64,000 bases of DNA from Prosthecobacter dejongeii (GCF_014203045.1 NZ_JACHIF010000009.1:1-64000), one strand, 5' to 3'; positions 34,771 to 44,227 are shown, counted from the first letter of the stretch. Numbers and translations: made by a program. The notes: generated from the sequence alone by a model not told the origin.

Positions 34771-36018
34771 TCACATCTGGTATTCGAACAACCGGCAGAA
34801 CGCGCCTTGCAAACGTCGGCCTAACGACAAGTTTAAATCCTCTCGCCCCAATTTTTTGCTGCGCTGCAGGTCCCGCTCCACCATGTCTCGTTGTCGGGCA
34901 CTGAATCCATCATCGAGAACATTCAGGTTATTCTCATCGTTGATGAAAAAGGAGCGCTGATCCAAATTGGCAGAACCAGCCATGCTTAGATGACCATCCA
35001 CAATGACCAGCTTACCATGCGTCATTGTGGGCTGAAATTCATACAACTCCGCCCCGGCAGCCAACAGCGTGCGCAAGTAGCGGGTATTCACTGAGCGTGA
35101 GGCCGGAAAATCAATGTGCTCTCCTGGGATGATGACCTGCACTTTCACACCCCGCTTCCGCGCTTGGAGTAAAGCCTCAAGCAAAGGCCGATTCGGAATG
35201 AAGTAAGCATGAGCAATGACGATGGACTCCTGCGCAGACCGGAAAGCCAGCAAGTAAGAACTCCCCAGTGTGTCCCCCTGTTTTTCGGGAGAGCCCGGCA
35301 CCATTTGAGCCTTCAGCTTCCCCTCTGCTACCAGCGCTGGGTAGTAGGCAGGGCCCGTCAGGCGCTGTCCGGTCATCTCCTCCCAGTTGTCATTGAAGTT
35401 ATCCTGCAATTGCGCCACCACGGGCCCGCGCAGTTCATACTGCGTATCACGCCAGCGGTTCACATTTTCTGCATGGCTATCCCAGCAGTAGGCCCAGCCT
35501 GCCCCACCCATGTAACCCACCTTGCCATCAGCCACGAGAACCCGGCGGTGAGTGCGGTGGATGAACTTCCACGGCCACAGCACGTTCATCGGACGGTAGA
35601 GATGCAGTTGCACCCCCGCATCCCGCATGGCTTGTAGATTCCCCTCCCCATACTTGGAGCAGCCAAACGCATCCAAAATAACATGCACCTTCACACCAGC
35701 CCGGGCACGTTCGGCAAACATCTGGCTAAACAGCCGTGTCGGCTCACTGTCCACGCACACATAAGATTCAAAAGTGATCGTCTCCCTGGCTTCGCGCATG
35801 GACCGCAGCATGGCGGGATAATAGTTACCGCCATTTTCCAGCGTTCGGATGGCGTTGCCATTCGTCCATGAGGTCTTTCCCACACGCGCCAGTTCCTCAG
35901 CAAAAGGCGCGGACTTTACGGGGGCGGGTGTTTTTGAAACACGTTGAAACCCGACCGCCACACAGGAACTGAGCGCCGGCAGGCAAAGAAGGGCAAGGAA
36001 GAACTGTCTGCAAACCAT
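34771..36018 (-). CDS. PLD-superfamily (cardiolipin synthase-like) lipoprotein
   Basis: About 415 residues from ATG 36018; an upstream ATG (36063) would spoil the signal. The N-terminus is a lipoprotein signal (FFLALLCLPALSSC, Cys19). Two phospholipase D half-sites follow. The second, near residue 335-350, is a canonical HxK motif (THGKLVIVDG). The first is unusual: His157-Arg-Arg159-Val-Leu-Val-Ala-Asp164, with Arg where Lys is normal. Phosphatidyl transfer or nuclease-like activity may still work, but could be altered. The protein should sit on the outer leaflet of a membrane. Cardiolipin synthase in Verrucomicrobia often has integral membrane helices, which are absent here. Confidence 0.78.
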   Translation of the reverse strand: MVCRQFFLALLCLPALSSCVAVGFQRVSKTPAPVKSAPFAEELARVGKTSWTNGNAIRTLENGGNYYPAMLRSMREARETITFESYVCVDSEPTRLFSQMFAERARAGVKVHVILDAFGCSKYGEGNLQAMRDAGVQLHLYRPMNVLWPWKFIHRTHRRVLVADGKVGYMGGAGWAYCWDSHAENVNRWRDTQYELRGPVVAQLQDNFNDNWEEMTGQRLTGPAYYPALVAEGKLKAQMVPGSPEKQGDTLGSSYLLAFRSAQESIVIAHAYFIPNRPLLEALLQARKRGVKVQVIIPGEHIDFPASRSVNTRYLRTLLAAGAELYEFQPTMTHGKLVIVDGHLSMAGSANLDQRSFFINDENNLNVLDDGFSARQRDMVERDLQRSKKLGREDLNLSLGRRLQGAFCRLFEYQM

Positions 36019-36079
36019 CGCCGCCACTATGCACGCAGACATCTGGACGACGAGGGCCAACATGCTGAAAAAACACCCA

Positions 36080-37879
36080 CTAACGCCGACGACGTAGCCC
36101 CAGCCCCGCTAGCCCCAGCCCGCAGAGAAATACCCGCCCCGGTTCAGGCACCAGTGCATTCATGCCGAGCACCAGCGTGTCTTCACGCTGGAAGACATAA
36201 AAGCCGGGCACGTCAGAAACCACCTCAAAGAGATTGGTCACATCCGCATAGATGCCCTGCTGCGCCCGTAGAAAGGTCCAATCATAGAGCTCGGGGTTTG
36301 TGATCGCGGAGGTCCCACTGAGATACAGCGTGATCTTTTCCCCCTCATTCACCAGCGTTTCCAACCAACCGCTGAGGTTTAGCCGAGGCGCAAACTCGCC
36401 GCCCGTGGCGTGTGCTTTCAGACTCAGCGCACTGCCGCCTTCTAGCATGAGATTGTTCATCTGGGCGGTCGTCACATTCTGCCCGATCTCCAGCGTCCCA
36501 TTGTCCTTGACCACAATCTGGCCGATGCCCAGTGACTGCGCATGTTTAGTCACCAGCCGTGCCGAAGTCCCTGCCAGGCCGCCGATGGTGACCGTACCCG
36601 TTAGGCCAGCGTTCGTGCCGCTGAGCGTCGTCGTCCCCGCTAGTACATTCACATTCAGTGTGCTGGCCAAAGCCACGTGCTCCCCGGTCGAGAGGCCGGT
36701 CTTTGTCAGGTGATAATCTCCAGTGATATCATTGTGAAAAAAGTTCAGCGCCGTGTCGTAAAAGCCACCTCCCGTGATCGTAGCGGCAAAAATTAGCCCA
36801 GGGGCTAAAGGCGAGGCATCCAGCAGCGGATTCCCGCCGATGTTCATCACCCCTGTCGAGCCTACAGTGATCGCCCCAGCCCCTCCGCCGACATTCACTC
36901 GCCCCTGACTGGCCACATTCAGGGTCCCCGTCCCGCCTGTGGTGCCGATGCTCACTGCCCCCGTACTCTGCCACTGCCCCCCCGTGCGCACCGTGACGGT
37001 CCCTGTGCCATACTTCGTGGGCGCTGGTGGCCCGGTGGCCCCCGTCGCAGTCCCCGCATTGTAAAAGCCGATCGCCGTCGTGCTGCTGCTAGCCACCAGG
37101 CCATTGTCCTCCACCACCAGGGATCCTGTCCCTGTGTGCCCCACAAAAAGAGGGCCGACTTCCCATTTACTACCCGTCCCGCTCACCTTCACCGCCGCCG
37201 TCCCCTGCACGCGATTGGCGTCCTGCCCGTAACCTGCAATGTAGCCGTTGGGTGATTTCACAAATCCTCCAGATTCCACATTCATCGTGCCATTGCCCCG
37301 ATACCCCAAAATAAAAGTCGTGCTCGTGATGAGTTGCCCTTGGGAGTTCACATTCAGGATCCCCGTGCCGATCCCTGCACTGTTTCCTAACCCCACGTGA
37401 ATGGTTCCCGAGGAGGTTACCTTTCCCTGATTGCTCACCGTCAAAGTCGCCGTGCCAGAGCTTCCTAAATGAAACTGCGTAGCGCCTGTCTTATTCATTT
37501 CACTGCCCAGGCCATCCACCGTGATAAAGCTGTTCGTCCCAGCATTGCTGCCAAACACAATAGCCCCTCCCACCCCCAAAATCCCCCCCGAGGTGTCCTT
37601 CGTGATCTCCAGCCTTCCATTATTCATGGTTAGGCCCAGGATAGACTGCGTCGTATCCTTCAATGAAATCGTCCCGCCATTACTGAGGAGAATGGAAGTC
37701 GCCGCATCTGGCAGAGCTGTCCCCGGCACTGTCCCTGTCCAACTCCACTTTGTGGTCTCGGTCCACAGACCCGTTCCAGTCGAATTCCACGTGGCCGTCT
37801 GGGCCATGGCCTGGAGAGAGAAGCCCGCATAAACCAAAATGCTGAGCAGACAACGATAAAGAAGGATTCGGATTTTCAT
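36080..37879 (-). CDS. Autotransporter-like passenger with PEP-CTERM sorting signal
   Basis: About 599 residues from ATG 37879, which gives a signal peptide (CLLSILVYAGFSLQAMAQ); longer in-frame starts to 38020 are poor. The body is a beta-solenoid rich in Gly, Thr, Ser and Asn with repeated TVT/GSLVVEDNG and GTLTVSNQGKV motifs, like autotransporter passenger repeats. The C-terminus carries a PEP-CTERM signal: VPEP, then a hydrophobic helix and a terminal RRRR (last about 25 residues). This signal is recognised by an exosortase-like system for surface anchoring. No translocator barrel is present, so export is not via a type V system. The partner exosortase is not in the window. Confidence 0.8.
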   Translation of the reverse strand: MKIRILLYRCLLSILVYAGFSLQAMAQTATWNSTGTGLWTETTKWSWTGTVPGTALPDAATSILLSNGGTISLKDTTQSILGLTMNNGRLEITKDTSGGILGVGGAIVFGSNAGTNSFITVDGLGSEMNKTGATQFHLGSSGTATLTVSNQGKVTSSGTIHVGLGNSAGIGTGILNVNSQGQLITSTTFILGYRGNGTMNVESGGFVKSPNGYIAGYGQDANRVQGTAAVKVSGTGSKWEVGPLFVGHTGTGSLVVEDNGLVASSSTTAIGFYNAGTATGATGPPAPTKYGTGTVTVRTGGQWQSTGAVSIGTTGGTGTLNVASQGRVNVGGGAGAITVGSTGVMNIGGNPLLDASPLAPGLIFAATITGGGFYDTALNFFHNDITGDYHLTKTGLSTGEHVALASTLNVNVLAGTTTLSGTNAGLTGTVTIGGLAGTSARLVTKHAQSLGIGQIVVKDNGTLEIGQNVTTAQMNNLMLEGGSALSLKAHATGGEFAPRLNLSGWLETLVNEGEKITLYLSGTSAITNPELYDWTFLRAQQGIYADVTNLFEVVSDVPGFYVFQREDTLVLGMNALVPEPGRVFLCGLGLAGLGLRRRR

Positions 37880-38234
37880 AGGGGGGCGTTGGTTCCCCCC
37901 GTTGGCATGAGGCCGTGGACTCTCCGTCACAGCACAGGTCTGTTTTGGAAAGGGCGCTCCGGGGGGATAATCATTCCTCAAGCATCGGATATGCCATGCC
38001 CACGACTCTGGAGCTTTCACGGCACAGAAGTATCAACACCGCCTCTCTCAGCACGCAGCCTCGTTTCATCTGGCCTTCCCTCGCTGCTGGCCTCTCTTGC
38101 TCACTTTTTGTCCTAAGGAGACGAAATCTCAAAAAGCCTCTTGACTGTATTGATGCTGAGACTTATTCGCACTAGTCACTATTGCGACTGATACTCATAT
38201 CCGTTTCCACCCAAGAGACGCCGTTCCCGAATCC
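37880..38234. promoter_or_regulatory. Divergent promoter region with two Fur-like boxes
   Basis: The gap separates the minus-strand PEP-CTERM gene from the iron receptor gene. A TTGACT (38141-38146) with TATTCG 17 bp later (38164-38169) could be the receptor promoter. TGAGACTTATTCGCA (38157-38171) differs from the Fur-type 7-1-7 pattern TGAGAATnATTCTCA at two positions, and TGCGACTGATACTCA (38183-38197) at three. The two boxes are also an imperfect inverted repeat of each other. The first overlaps the proposed -10 hexamer, as expected for iron repression. Confidence 0.6.
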
Positions 38235-40505
38235 ATGAAACTCACTCACTCCCCCTTCCGCACTTTGCCTCACGGCTTCGCTTGGACTTCCACCTTGGGC
38301 CTTCTAGGCAGCCTCGCAGCCCAAACAGCCGCCCCCACTCCTGCTGTCAATCCGGCCACAGAAGGTGAACCCACAGACGAACTGCCCGAAATCGTCGTCA
38401 CCACCACCAGCGAAAAAGTTTATAAACCCGAGCGCCTCCAATCTCCCAAATACACGGAGCCGCTGCGCGATGTTCCCCAGACCATCACCGTGATTCCCAA
38501 GGCAGTGATCGAAGACCGAGGCGCATTCAGCCTCCGCGATGTCCTTCGCAACACCCCTGGCATCTCCATGCAGGCGGGTGAAGGCGGCGGCGGTCTTTCA
38601 GGCGACAACCTCAGCATCCGCGGTTTCACTTCCCGTGGTGACCTTTACCAAGACGGTGTGCGCGATACAGGCTCCTACAATCGCGATCCCTTCAATACCG
38701 AGCAGGTGGAAGTAACCAAGGGCCCTTCATCTTCCTCCAATGGCCGCGGATCAACCGGTGGCTCCATCAACCTCACCAGCAAGCTGGCCAACCAAGAGCA
38801 AGGCGGCAGTGTCTCCCAGTCTTTCGGCACAGACAATCTCTACCGGACAACGGCGGACTACAACCAGCCGATCTCTGACCACATGGCCCTCCGCGTGAAC
38901 GGCATGTACCACAGTGCTGACACTCCAGGGCGCGACGTCGTGAACCAGGAGCGTTACGGCCTTGCCGCCTCTTTGGCTTTTGGTCTCGGCACGGAAACCC
39001 GTGCCTATATCAATTACCAGCACCTGTCTGAAAACAACATTCCAGACTACGGTATCCCGTGGGTGCCTGCCAATGGGACCTTCAGTGGCAGCGGCACGCG
39101 CCTGAACAACTACAAAGACAAAGCGCCACCTGTCAGCTTCGACAACTTTTATGGTCGTGAAAACACCGACTTCGAAGACGTCCAGAGTGACATCATCACC
39201 GGCATTTTGGAACACGACTTTTCGGACAAGCTGAAGCTGCGTAACGTGCTCCGTTATGGCCGCGTCTACCGCAACTCGGTCATTACGGCTCCTCGGTTCT
39301 TTGACACTGTGCCCACGGCTCAAATTCCGGACCCAGCTAACCCAGGCCAGTTTATCAATGACCCGGCTACCGTCGGCAACCAATATACAAGCGCCCTGAA
39401 TCGCCAGATGCAGGCCCGTGAGCAGACACAGGAAATCCTGTCCAACCAGACCAATTTCACGGCTGAGTTTGATACTGGCATCCTGAAGCACGCCCTCGTT
39501 ACCGGCATGGAACTCACCTGGGAGCGTCAAGTCAATGCCAATGCTGCGCGCGCAGATGCCGCAGGCCGTTCGGACATTTTTAATCCAGGTCTTAATGACG
39601 GCGTTTACACAGGTCGTCCTGTTCTCCCTGGCGGTGCCGAGTCTCACCTCGACACCTTCTCCCTCTACGCCTTCGACACGATCTCCATCGCCAAATATGT
39701 AGAACTGAACGGAGGTCTCCGCTACGACCATCTGGAGTATGAATCCCGCAATCCTGGCGGCAGTGCTGGCTTCAGCGGCTCCGATGACCTCATCAGCTGG
39801 AAGGCTGGCATTGTGGTGAAGCCTGTCGAATACGGCAGCATTTACTTCTCCTACGGTACTTCCTTCAACCCATCCATCGACACCAACGTCGGACTGGGCC
39901 TGACGGCGGCGGTGGCAGATTTGAATCCTGAGGAAAACCGCAGCTACGAACTAGGCACCAAGTGGGACCTGTTTGACGAGCGCCTCTCCCTGACCGCAGC
40001 CCTCTTCCGCTCCGAGAAGACCAACGCCCGCACCAACGACCCCATCCTGGGCACCGTGCTGGCAGGCGACCAAGTCGTTCAGGGAGTGGAATTCGGCCTT
40101 GCTGGCAACATCACCAAAGATTGGCAGGTCTTTGCCGGATACGCCTACATGGAAAGCGAAGTGCGCGACTCCGCAGTTGTTGCTGAACTGGGTCAATCCC
40201 TCGGTAACACTCCCGACCATTCCTTCAACATCTGGACCACCTACAATCTGCCCTTCCGTGTGCAGGTCGGTTTTGGTGCTCAGTATGTGGGTGACCGACA
40301 GAACGGCAACTCCAACACCTCCCGCACAGCCCCAGGTTACTGGACCTGCGACGCCATGCTGAACTACCAGGTCAATGATAAGTTCAACGTCCGTCTGAAT
40401 GTCTATAACCTCGCAGACGAGCGCTACATTGACCGCGTCGGTGGTGGCCACTTTGTCCCCGGTGCAGGCCGCTCCGCAGCCCTCACGGCCAGCTACAAGT
40501 TCTAA
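38235..40505 (+). CDS. TonB-dependent siderophore receptor
   Basis: A 756-residue outer-membrane protein. A signal peptide (to about LAAQTAA, residue 34) precedes the plug domain with LRDVPQTITVIPKAVIEDRG and GISMQAGEGG, and the barrel follows, ending in aromatic Phe (ASYKF). Plug motif LSIRGFTSRGDLYQDGVRD is the FhuA/FiuA/FhuE-like siderophore receptor type. An N-terminal TonB-box-like stretch (ELPEIVVTT) is seen. A putative Fur-controlled promoter lies upstream, and the dioxygenase and PepSY genes follow, in the order known from the pseudomonad piuA-piuC-piuB set. The siderophore, perhaps catecholate, is not known. Confidence 0.9.
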   Translation: MKLTHSPFRTLPHGFAWTSTLGLLGSLAAQTAAPTPAVNPATEGEPTDELPEIVVTTTSEKVYKPERLQSPKYTEPLRDVPQTITVIPKAVIEDRGAFSLRDVLRNTPGISMQAGEGGGGLSGDNLSIRGFTSRGDLYQDGVRDTGSYNRDPFNTEQVEVTKGPSSSSNGRGSTGGSINLTSKLANQEQGGSVSQSFGTDNLYRTTADYNQPISDHMALRVNGMYHSADTPGRDVVNQERYGLAASLAFGLGTETRAYINYQHLSENNIPDYGIPWVPANGTFSGSGTRLNNYKDKAPPVSFDNFYGRENTDFEDVQSDIITGILEHDFSDKLKLRNVLRYGRVYRNSVITAPRFFDTVPTAQIPDPANPGQFINDPATVGNQYTSALNRQMQAREQTQEILSNQTNFTAEFDTGILKHALVTGMELTWERQVNANAARADAAGRSDIFNPGLNDGVYTGRPVLPGGAESHLDTFSLYAFDTISIAKYVELNGGLRYDHLEYESRNPGGSAGFSGSDDLISWKAGIVVKPVEYGSIYFSYGTSFNPSIDTNVGLGLTAAVADLNPEENRSYELGTKWDLFDERLSLTAALFRSEKTNARTNDPILGTVLAGDQVVQGVEFGLAGNITKDWQVFAGYAYMESEVRDSAVVAELGQSLGNTPDHSFNIWTTYNLPFRVQVGFGAQYVGDRQNGNSNTSRTAPGYWTCDAMLNYQVNDKFNVRLNVYNLADERYIDRVGGGHFVPGAGRSAALTASYKF

Positions 40506-40587
40506 ACCTTCTCTGCCGTGCAACTAGGCCGGGGGTATGGACACGCGAATGCGTGCTTTGCCCCCGGCCTCTTCCCGTCTCCCCCTC

Positions 40588-41280
40588 ATGCTCCTCACCA
40601 TCCCAGACGTCCTCACGCCAGACCAGACCGCCCATGCCCGGCAATTGCTCGATGCCACGGACTGGGTGGATGGCAAGACCACCACGGGCTACCAGTCCGC
40701 CAAGGCCAAGGACAACATGCAGCTCCCTGAAAGCAGCCCCGTGGCGAGGGAGCTGGGAGACATGATCCTAGCCGCTCTCTCACAAAATCCGCTATTCGTC
40801 GCTGCGGCCCTGCCTTTGCGCATCCTGCCGCCCATGTTCAATCGCTATGCCGGTGGGCAATCCTTCGGCACGCATGTGGACAATGCCATCCGCCAACTTC
40901 CCCATTCCCCCGTGCGTATCCGCACGGACCTCAGCGCCACCCTCTTTTTTTCAGATCCCGAAGAGTATGAAGGCGGCGAACTATGCATCGAAGACCTCTA
41001 TGGAGTGAAGACCGTGAAGCTACCCGCAGGCCACATGGTCCTCTATCCTTCCACCAGCCTGCACCACGTCACTCCCGTCACTCGAGGCGCACGTGTGTGC
41101 TCGTTTTTCTGGCTGCAAAGCATGATCCGTGACAATGGCCAAAGATCACTCCTGTTTGACCTGGATCTTTCCATCCAGCGTCTCGCCCAGGAGCTTGCCG
41201 GAAATCCAGTGGCCGAAAAGACCAGCGTTCAGCTCACGGGCGTGTATCACAATCTGCTCCGCCAATGGGCAGAGATGTGA
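40588..41280 (+). CDS. PiuC/YbiX-type Fe(II)-dependent dioxygenase
   Basis: About 230 residues from ATG 40588 (an upstream frame to 40537 is not needed: MLLTIPDVL is the usual start for the family). It has a 2-oxoglutarate-dependent-type fold with His96 and Asp98 in THVDNA, the distal His at 159/160 (LHHVTPV) and a following Arg. The family (PKHD-type hydroxylase, PiuC or YbiX) is often found next to siderophore receptors and is thought to modify a siderophore or to act during iron release. No signal peptide is seen. It lies between the receptor and the PepSY gene on one strand, so the three are one operon. The reaction is not known. Confidence 0.88.
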   Translation: MLLTIPDVLTPDQTAHARQLLDATDWVDGKTTTGYQSAKAKDNMQLPESSPVARELGDMILAALSQNPLFVAAALPLRILPPMFNRYAGGQSFGTHVDNAIRQLPHSPVRIRTDLSATLFFSDPEEYEGGELCIEDLYGVKTVKLPAGHMVLYPSTSLHHVTPVTRGARVCSFFWLQSMIRDNGQRSLLFDLDLSIQRLAQELAGNPVAEKTSVQLTGVYHNLLRQWAEM

Positions 41281-41359
41281 ATTTGTCCAAACCCACACCT
41301 TTCCAAAATAATCTGCGACCAAGCCGCACACCCCAGGTTTCCCTTCGCCTGTTTTCCCC

Positions 41360-42574
41360 ATGCATCTCACGTTTCATCGTTCCATCTTCTGGGCTCACCT
41401 AATCAGCGGCATCCTTGCTGGCATCGTCATTCTGTCCATTGCCATCTCCGGCCTTCTCATCGCCTATGAAGTCCAGCTCATGGACTGGGCCAACCGAGAT
41501 CTGCGAGTGCCCCCACCTATCGCCACAGCCACTCATCTCGACATCGAAACCCTGCTGGCCAAAGTTCAGGAGACCAAGCCAGATCTGAAACCCAGTGGCA
41601 TCACCTGGAAGGCCGATCCCGCCCTACCAGTCACCCTCAGCATGGGTCGCGAAGGCACCTATTTTGCCAACCCCTACACCGGCGAGTTTTTGGGTGAGGG
41701 CAACCATGCCTGGCATGACTTTTTCCATGCCGCCACCGACTGGCACCGCTTCCTCACGGGCACCGGCTTGCCACGCGAAGTCGGCAAGGCCATCACAGGT
41801 GCGGGCACGCTCGTTTTTGGCATCCTGCTGGCCAGCGGTATTTACCTCTGGTGGCCGCGCCACTGGCGCTGGACCAACGTGCGCGCCGTTCTCCTTTTTA
41901 ACCGCAAACTCAAAGGCCGCGCCCGCGATTGGAACTGGCACAACGTCCTCGGTTTCTGGAGCGCCATCCCCATGCTCTTCATCATCCTCACCGGATTGAT
42001 CATGTCCTACACCTGGGCCAACAACCTCCTCTTCCGCGCCACTGGCAACGAGCCCCCACCACCCCGCACCCGCCCAGCAGGCGGCCCAGGCGCAGCCCCC
42101 AGCGACATGGCCAAGGGCAGTCCTCGTGGTGAAGGAGGTCCTCGTGGTGAAGGCAGGCCCCCAATGGCCAGTGCCCCCGTTTCGCTCACCGGCCTCGCGC
42201 CACTTTTGCAACAGGCACGTGAACAAACTCCTGGTTGGGCCAGCCTCAGTCTGCGCATGCCGCAAAAACCGGGCGATCCCTTCCCTGTCATGGTGGATCG
42301 TGGTGGCCGTGGGCAGGTGCATCTACGCACGATGCTGAATCTAGATACCGCCCAACAAAAACTTCTTCCAAGTCCCGATGACATCACCCGGCAAAACCTG
42401 GGCCGCCGCCTGCGCATGTACTCACGTTATCTCCACACCGGCGAACTCTTCGGCTTCCTGGGCCAAACCATCGCCGCCCTCTGCACCCTCGCAGCCGCCC
42501 TCCTCGTCTGGACCGGTTTCGCCCTGGCTTGGAGACGCTTCTTCGGACGGAAGACGAAAGCCTCCGCCACCTAA
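41360..42574 (+). CDS. PepSY-associated membrane protein (PiuB-like)
   Basis: A 404-residue membrane protein of the PepSY_TM family. Hydrophobic segments are near 10-35, 140-165, 195-220 and 370-395. Two extracytoplasmic PepSY parts lie between them. Such proteins are linked to reduction or uptake of siderophore iron in the inner membrane and are often coded next to TonB-dependent receptors. An oddity is a Pro/Gly/Arg-rich insertion (PPPPRTRPAGGPG, then SPRGEGGPRGEGRPP) near residues 230-270, with a short direct DNA repeat at 42121-42155. The gene is the last of the iron operon. Its stop is 36 bp before an inverted-repeat element. Confidence 0.83.
   Translation: MHLTFHRSIFWAHLISGILAGIVILSIAISGLLIAYEVQLMDWANRDLRVPPPIATATHLDIETLLAKVQETKPDLKPSGITWKADPALPVTLSMGREGTYFANPYTGEFLGEGNHAWHDFFHAATDWHRFLTGTGLPREVGKAITGAGTLVFGILLASGIYLWWPRHWRWTNVRAVLLFNRKLKGRARDWNWHNVLGFWSAIPMLFIILTGLIMSYTWANNLLFRATGNEPPPPRTRPAGGPGAAPSDMAKGSPRGEGGPRGEGRPPMASAPVSLTGLAPLLQQAREQTPGWASLSLRMPQKPGDPFPVMVDRGGRGQVHLRTMLNLDTAQQKLLPSPDDITRQNLGRRLRMYSRYLHTGELFGFLGQTIAALCTLAAALLVWTGFALAWRRFFGRKTKASAT
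42121..42155 (+). repeat. Short in-frame direct repeat in the PepSY gene
   Basis: Two copies of TCCTCGTGGTGAAGG in direct order, 18 bp apart, encode the doubled PRGEG segment. The repeat keeps the reading frame, which is consistent with slippage-driven length change in a flexible loop. Confidence 0.7.
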
Positions 42575-42610
42575 AGTGATGCGGGCACTCCTGCCTGCCC
42601 CTGCTGAATC

Positions 42611-42829
42611 GTAGGCCGGATGTGTTCGGCGCAATTGGATCTCGCGCAGCTCTGTCGCCAGCTTCGCCGAACTATCCGGCTTTCTTTGATGGCCGCCTCC
42701 TCCCTGACGTCAACGGCTACAGCACAAATGCTCCCAAGAAAGACTTCGTGTCTTCAAAGAAAGCCGGATAATTCGGCGAAGACAACTGAGCAATAGCGGC
42801 CCGAATCACGCCGAACACATCCGGCCTAC
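42611..42829. repeat. 219-bp inverted-repeat element
   Basis: Outer arms at 42611-42631 and 42809-42829 are perfect 21-bp inverted repeats. Inner arms at 42662-42689 and 42754-42781 are 28-bp inverted repeats with one mismatch (the C/T in CCGAACTATCC versus CCGAATTATCC). The 27-30 bp between inner and outer arms have diverged, and a loop of about 64 bp with a small hairpin (AAGAC-TTCGT-GTCTT) fills the centre. There is no open frame. It could be a MITE-like or long hairpin-forming element; no second copy was seen in the window. Confidence 0.7.
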
Positions 42830-42952
42830 ATTCCCGCCCGAGTTGGACAAGCAAAACGAGAGTCCTCAGGCAACTGAATTCATCTTGAATATGGAGATCG
42901 GTAGTTCCTTGCTCCTTGCCGATCATCGTCTGCTGAAAAGCCAACATCTCTC

Positions 42953-43705
42953 ATGCGCATCCGCATCCTCAGCGATCTCCATCAGGAATTCGGAGCCACC
43001 GAAATTCCTCGTGAGGATTGTGACCTGATCCTCCTCGCCGGAGACATCGCCACAAAGCAGAACGCGCTGCCCTGGATTCGTGAATTCACGGGCGACACAC
43101 CCACCGCGTATGTCTGCGGCAACCACGAGTTCTACGGTGAGAAACTTCCCCGAGTGACCGAACGCCTGAAGGAGCAGACGGCGGGCTCAAACATTCATGT
43201 GTTGGAAAACGATGCCTTTGAGGTAGCCGGATGGCACATCTATGGCTGCACCCTCTGGACAGACATGGCCCTGCAGGGTGAATGGACGGAAGGTGCCGTC
43301 GAAGCAGGCGACCGGATGAACGACTACAAACGCATCCGCACCGCTCAGCAAGGCTACCGCAAACTCTCCCCCAGAGACACCCGCGCCATCCATGTGGATT
43401 CCGTGCAACGCATGGAAACCTTCCTTTCCACCCACGATCCCCGCCGCTGCATCATCGTCACTCACCACGCACCATCGGCCTTGTCATTGCCCGAACATCG
43501 CCGCAGCGAACTCGTGAGTTGCGCTTATGCCTCTCATCTGGACAGCTTCATCGAAAAACATCAGCCAGCCCTCTGGGTCCACGGTCACATCCATCATAAT
43601 AGCGACTACTTCATCGGTGAGACCCGTGTGATTGCCAATCCCCAAGCCTACCCCAATGAACCGAATAAAAACTTCATTCCAAGGCTCATTGTCGAGATGC
43701 ACTGA
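42953..43705 (+). CDS. Calcineurin-like metallophosphoesterase
   Basis: A 250-residue cytoplasmic protein with all motifs of the family: SDLHQEF (near 8), LLAGDIAT (near 26), GNHEFYG (near 56), VTHHAPS (near 167) and GHIHHN (near 205). Two metal ions should be bound and a phosphomonoester or diester cleaved. The substrate is not visible from sequence. It begins 124 bp after the inverted-repeat element and is separated from the following hypothetical gene by 26 bp. It may be an isolated, laterally acquired gene. Confidence 0.87.
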   Translation: MRIRILSDLHQEFGATEIPREDCDLILLAGDIATKQNALPWIREFTGDTPTAYVCGNHEFYGEKLPRVTERLKEQTAGSNIHVLENDAFEVAGWHIYGCTLWTDMALQGEWTEGAVEAGDRMNDYKRIRTAQQGYRKLSPRDTRAIHVDSVQRMETFLSTHDPRRCIIVTHHAPSALSLPEHRRSELVSCAYASHLDSFIEKHQPALWVHGHIHHNSDYFIGETRVIANPQAYPNEPNKNFIPRLIVEMH

Positions 43706-43731
43706 TAAAAATCCTTCTTCAATCTCTAGCT

Positions 43732-44220
43732 ATGCCCCCAGATGCTAAAATAGCCTTCTATGCGGCACATCGAATCCGCAAATGTGCGAAGAAGAGGGAA
43801 TTGTGGTGCGCAACCGTTATTGAAGTCCTGCCCCCTGATATTCAAATCCATCTTGATGAAACCGAACAGCCTATTGTCAGCGCCAGCTTTCCTGAAGGCG
43901 ACTGGTATGTCTGGACAACCAAGCGAATGGTCGCCACGACTGCCGGTCAGACATGGGAAGTACCGGCCGATTCCATTGATCGAATCGATTGGGGCACTCC
44001 CCAGAAAAGTCTTCATACCTTATACCAGACAGGTTGTGTAAAAAGTACTCTTGGTATTTTTGAATCAAGCAAAGGGTTTTCATTTCCTGTTCGTTACGAG
44101 ACAGGATATGCTTGGTCAGGTCTGGTAGGTTGCCATCAATACTGGCGTCTCAAACATCCAATCCTGGATAAGCTCTTAACCCCTGAAGAGTTTGAGGCAC
44201 GAGGAATAAAATCGATATAG
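43732..44220 (+). CDS. Hypothetical protein
   Basis: A 162-residue protein with no recognised family, no signal peptide and no membrane helix. Base composition looks lower in G+C than its neighbours. It is compact, with four Cys and several Trp (EGDWYVWTTKRMV near 55, GYAWSGLVGCHQYW near 130). The block 43732-44674 seems to be of a different origin from the surrounding genes. I cannot give a function. Confidence 0.6.
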   Translation: MPPDAKIAFYAAHRIRKCAKKRELWCATVIEVLPPDIQIHLDETEQPIVSASFPEGDWYVWTTKRMVATTAGQTWEVPADSIDRIDWGTPQKSLHTLYQTGCVKSTLGIFESSKGFSFPVRYETGYAWSGLVGCHQYWRLKHPILDKLLTPEEFEARGIKSI

Positions 44221-44227
44221 TTAGGCT

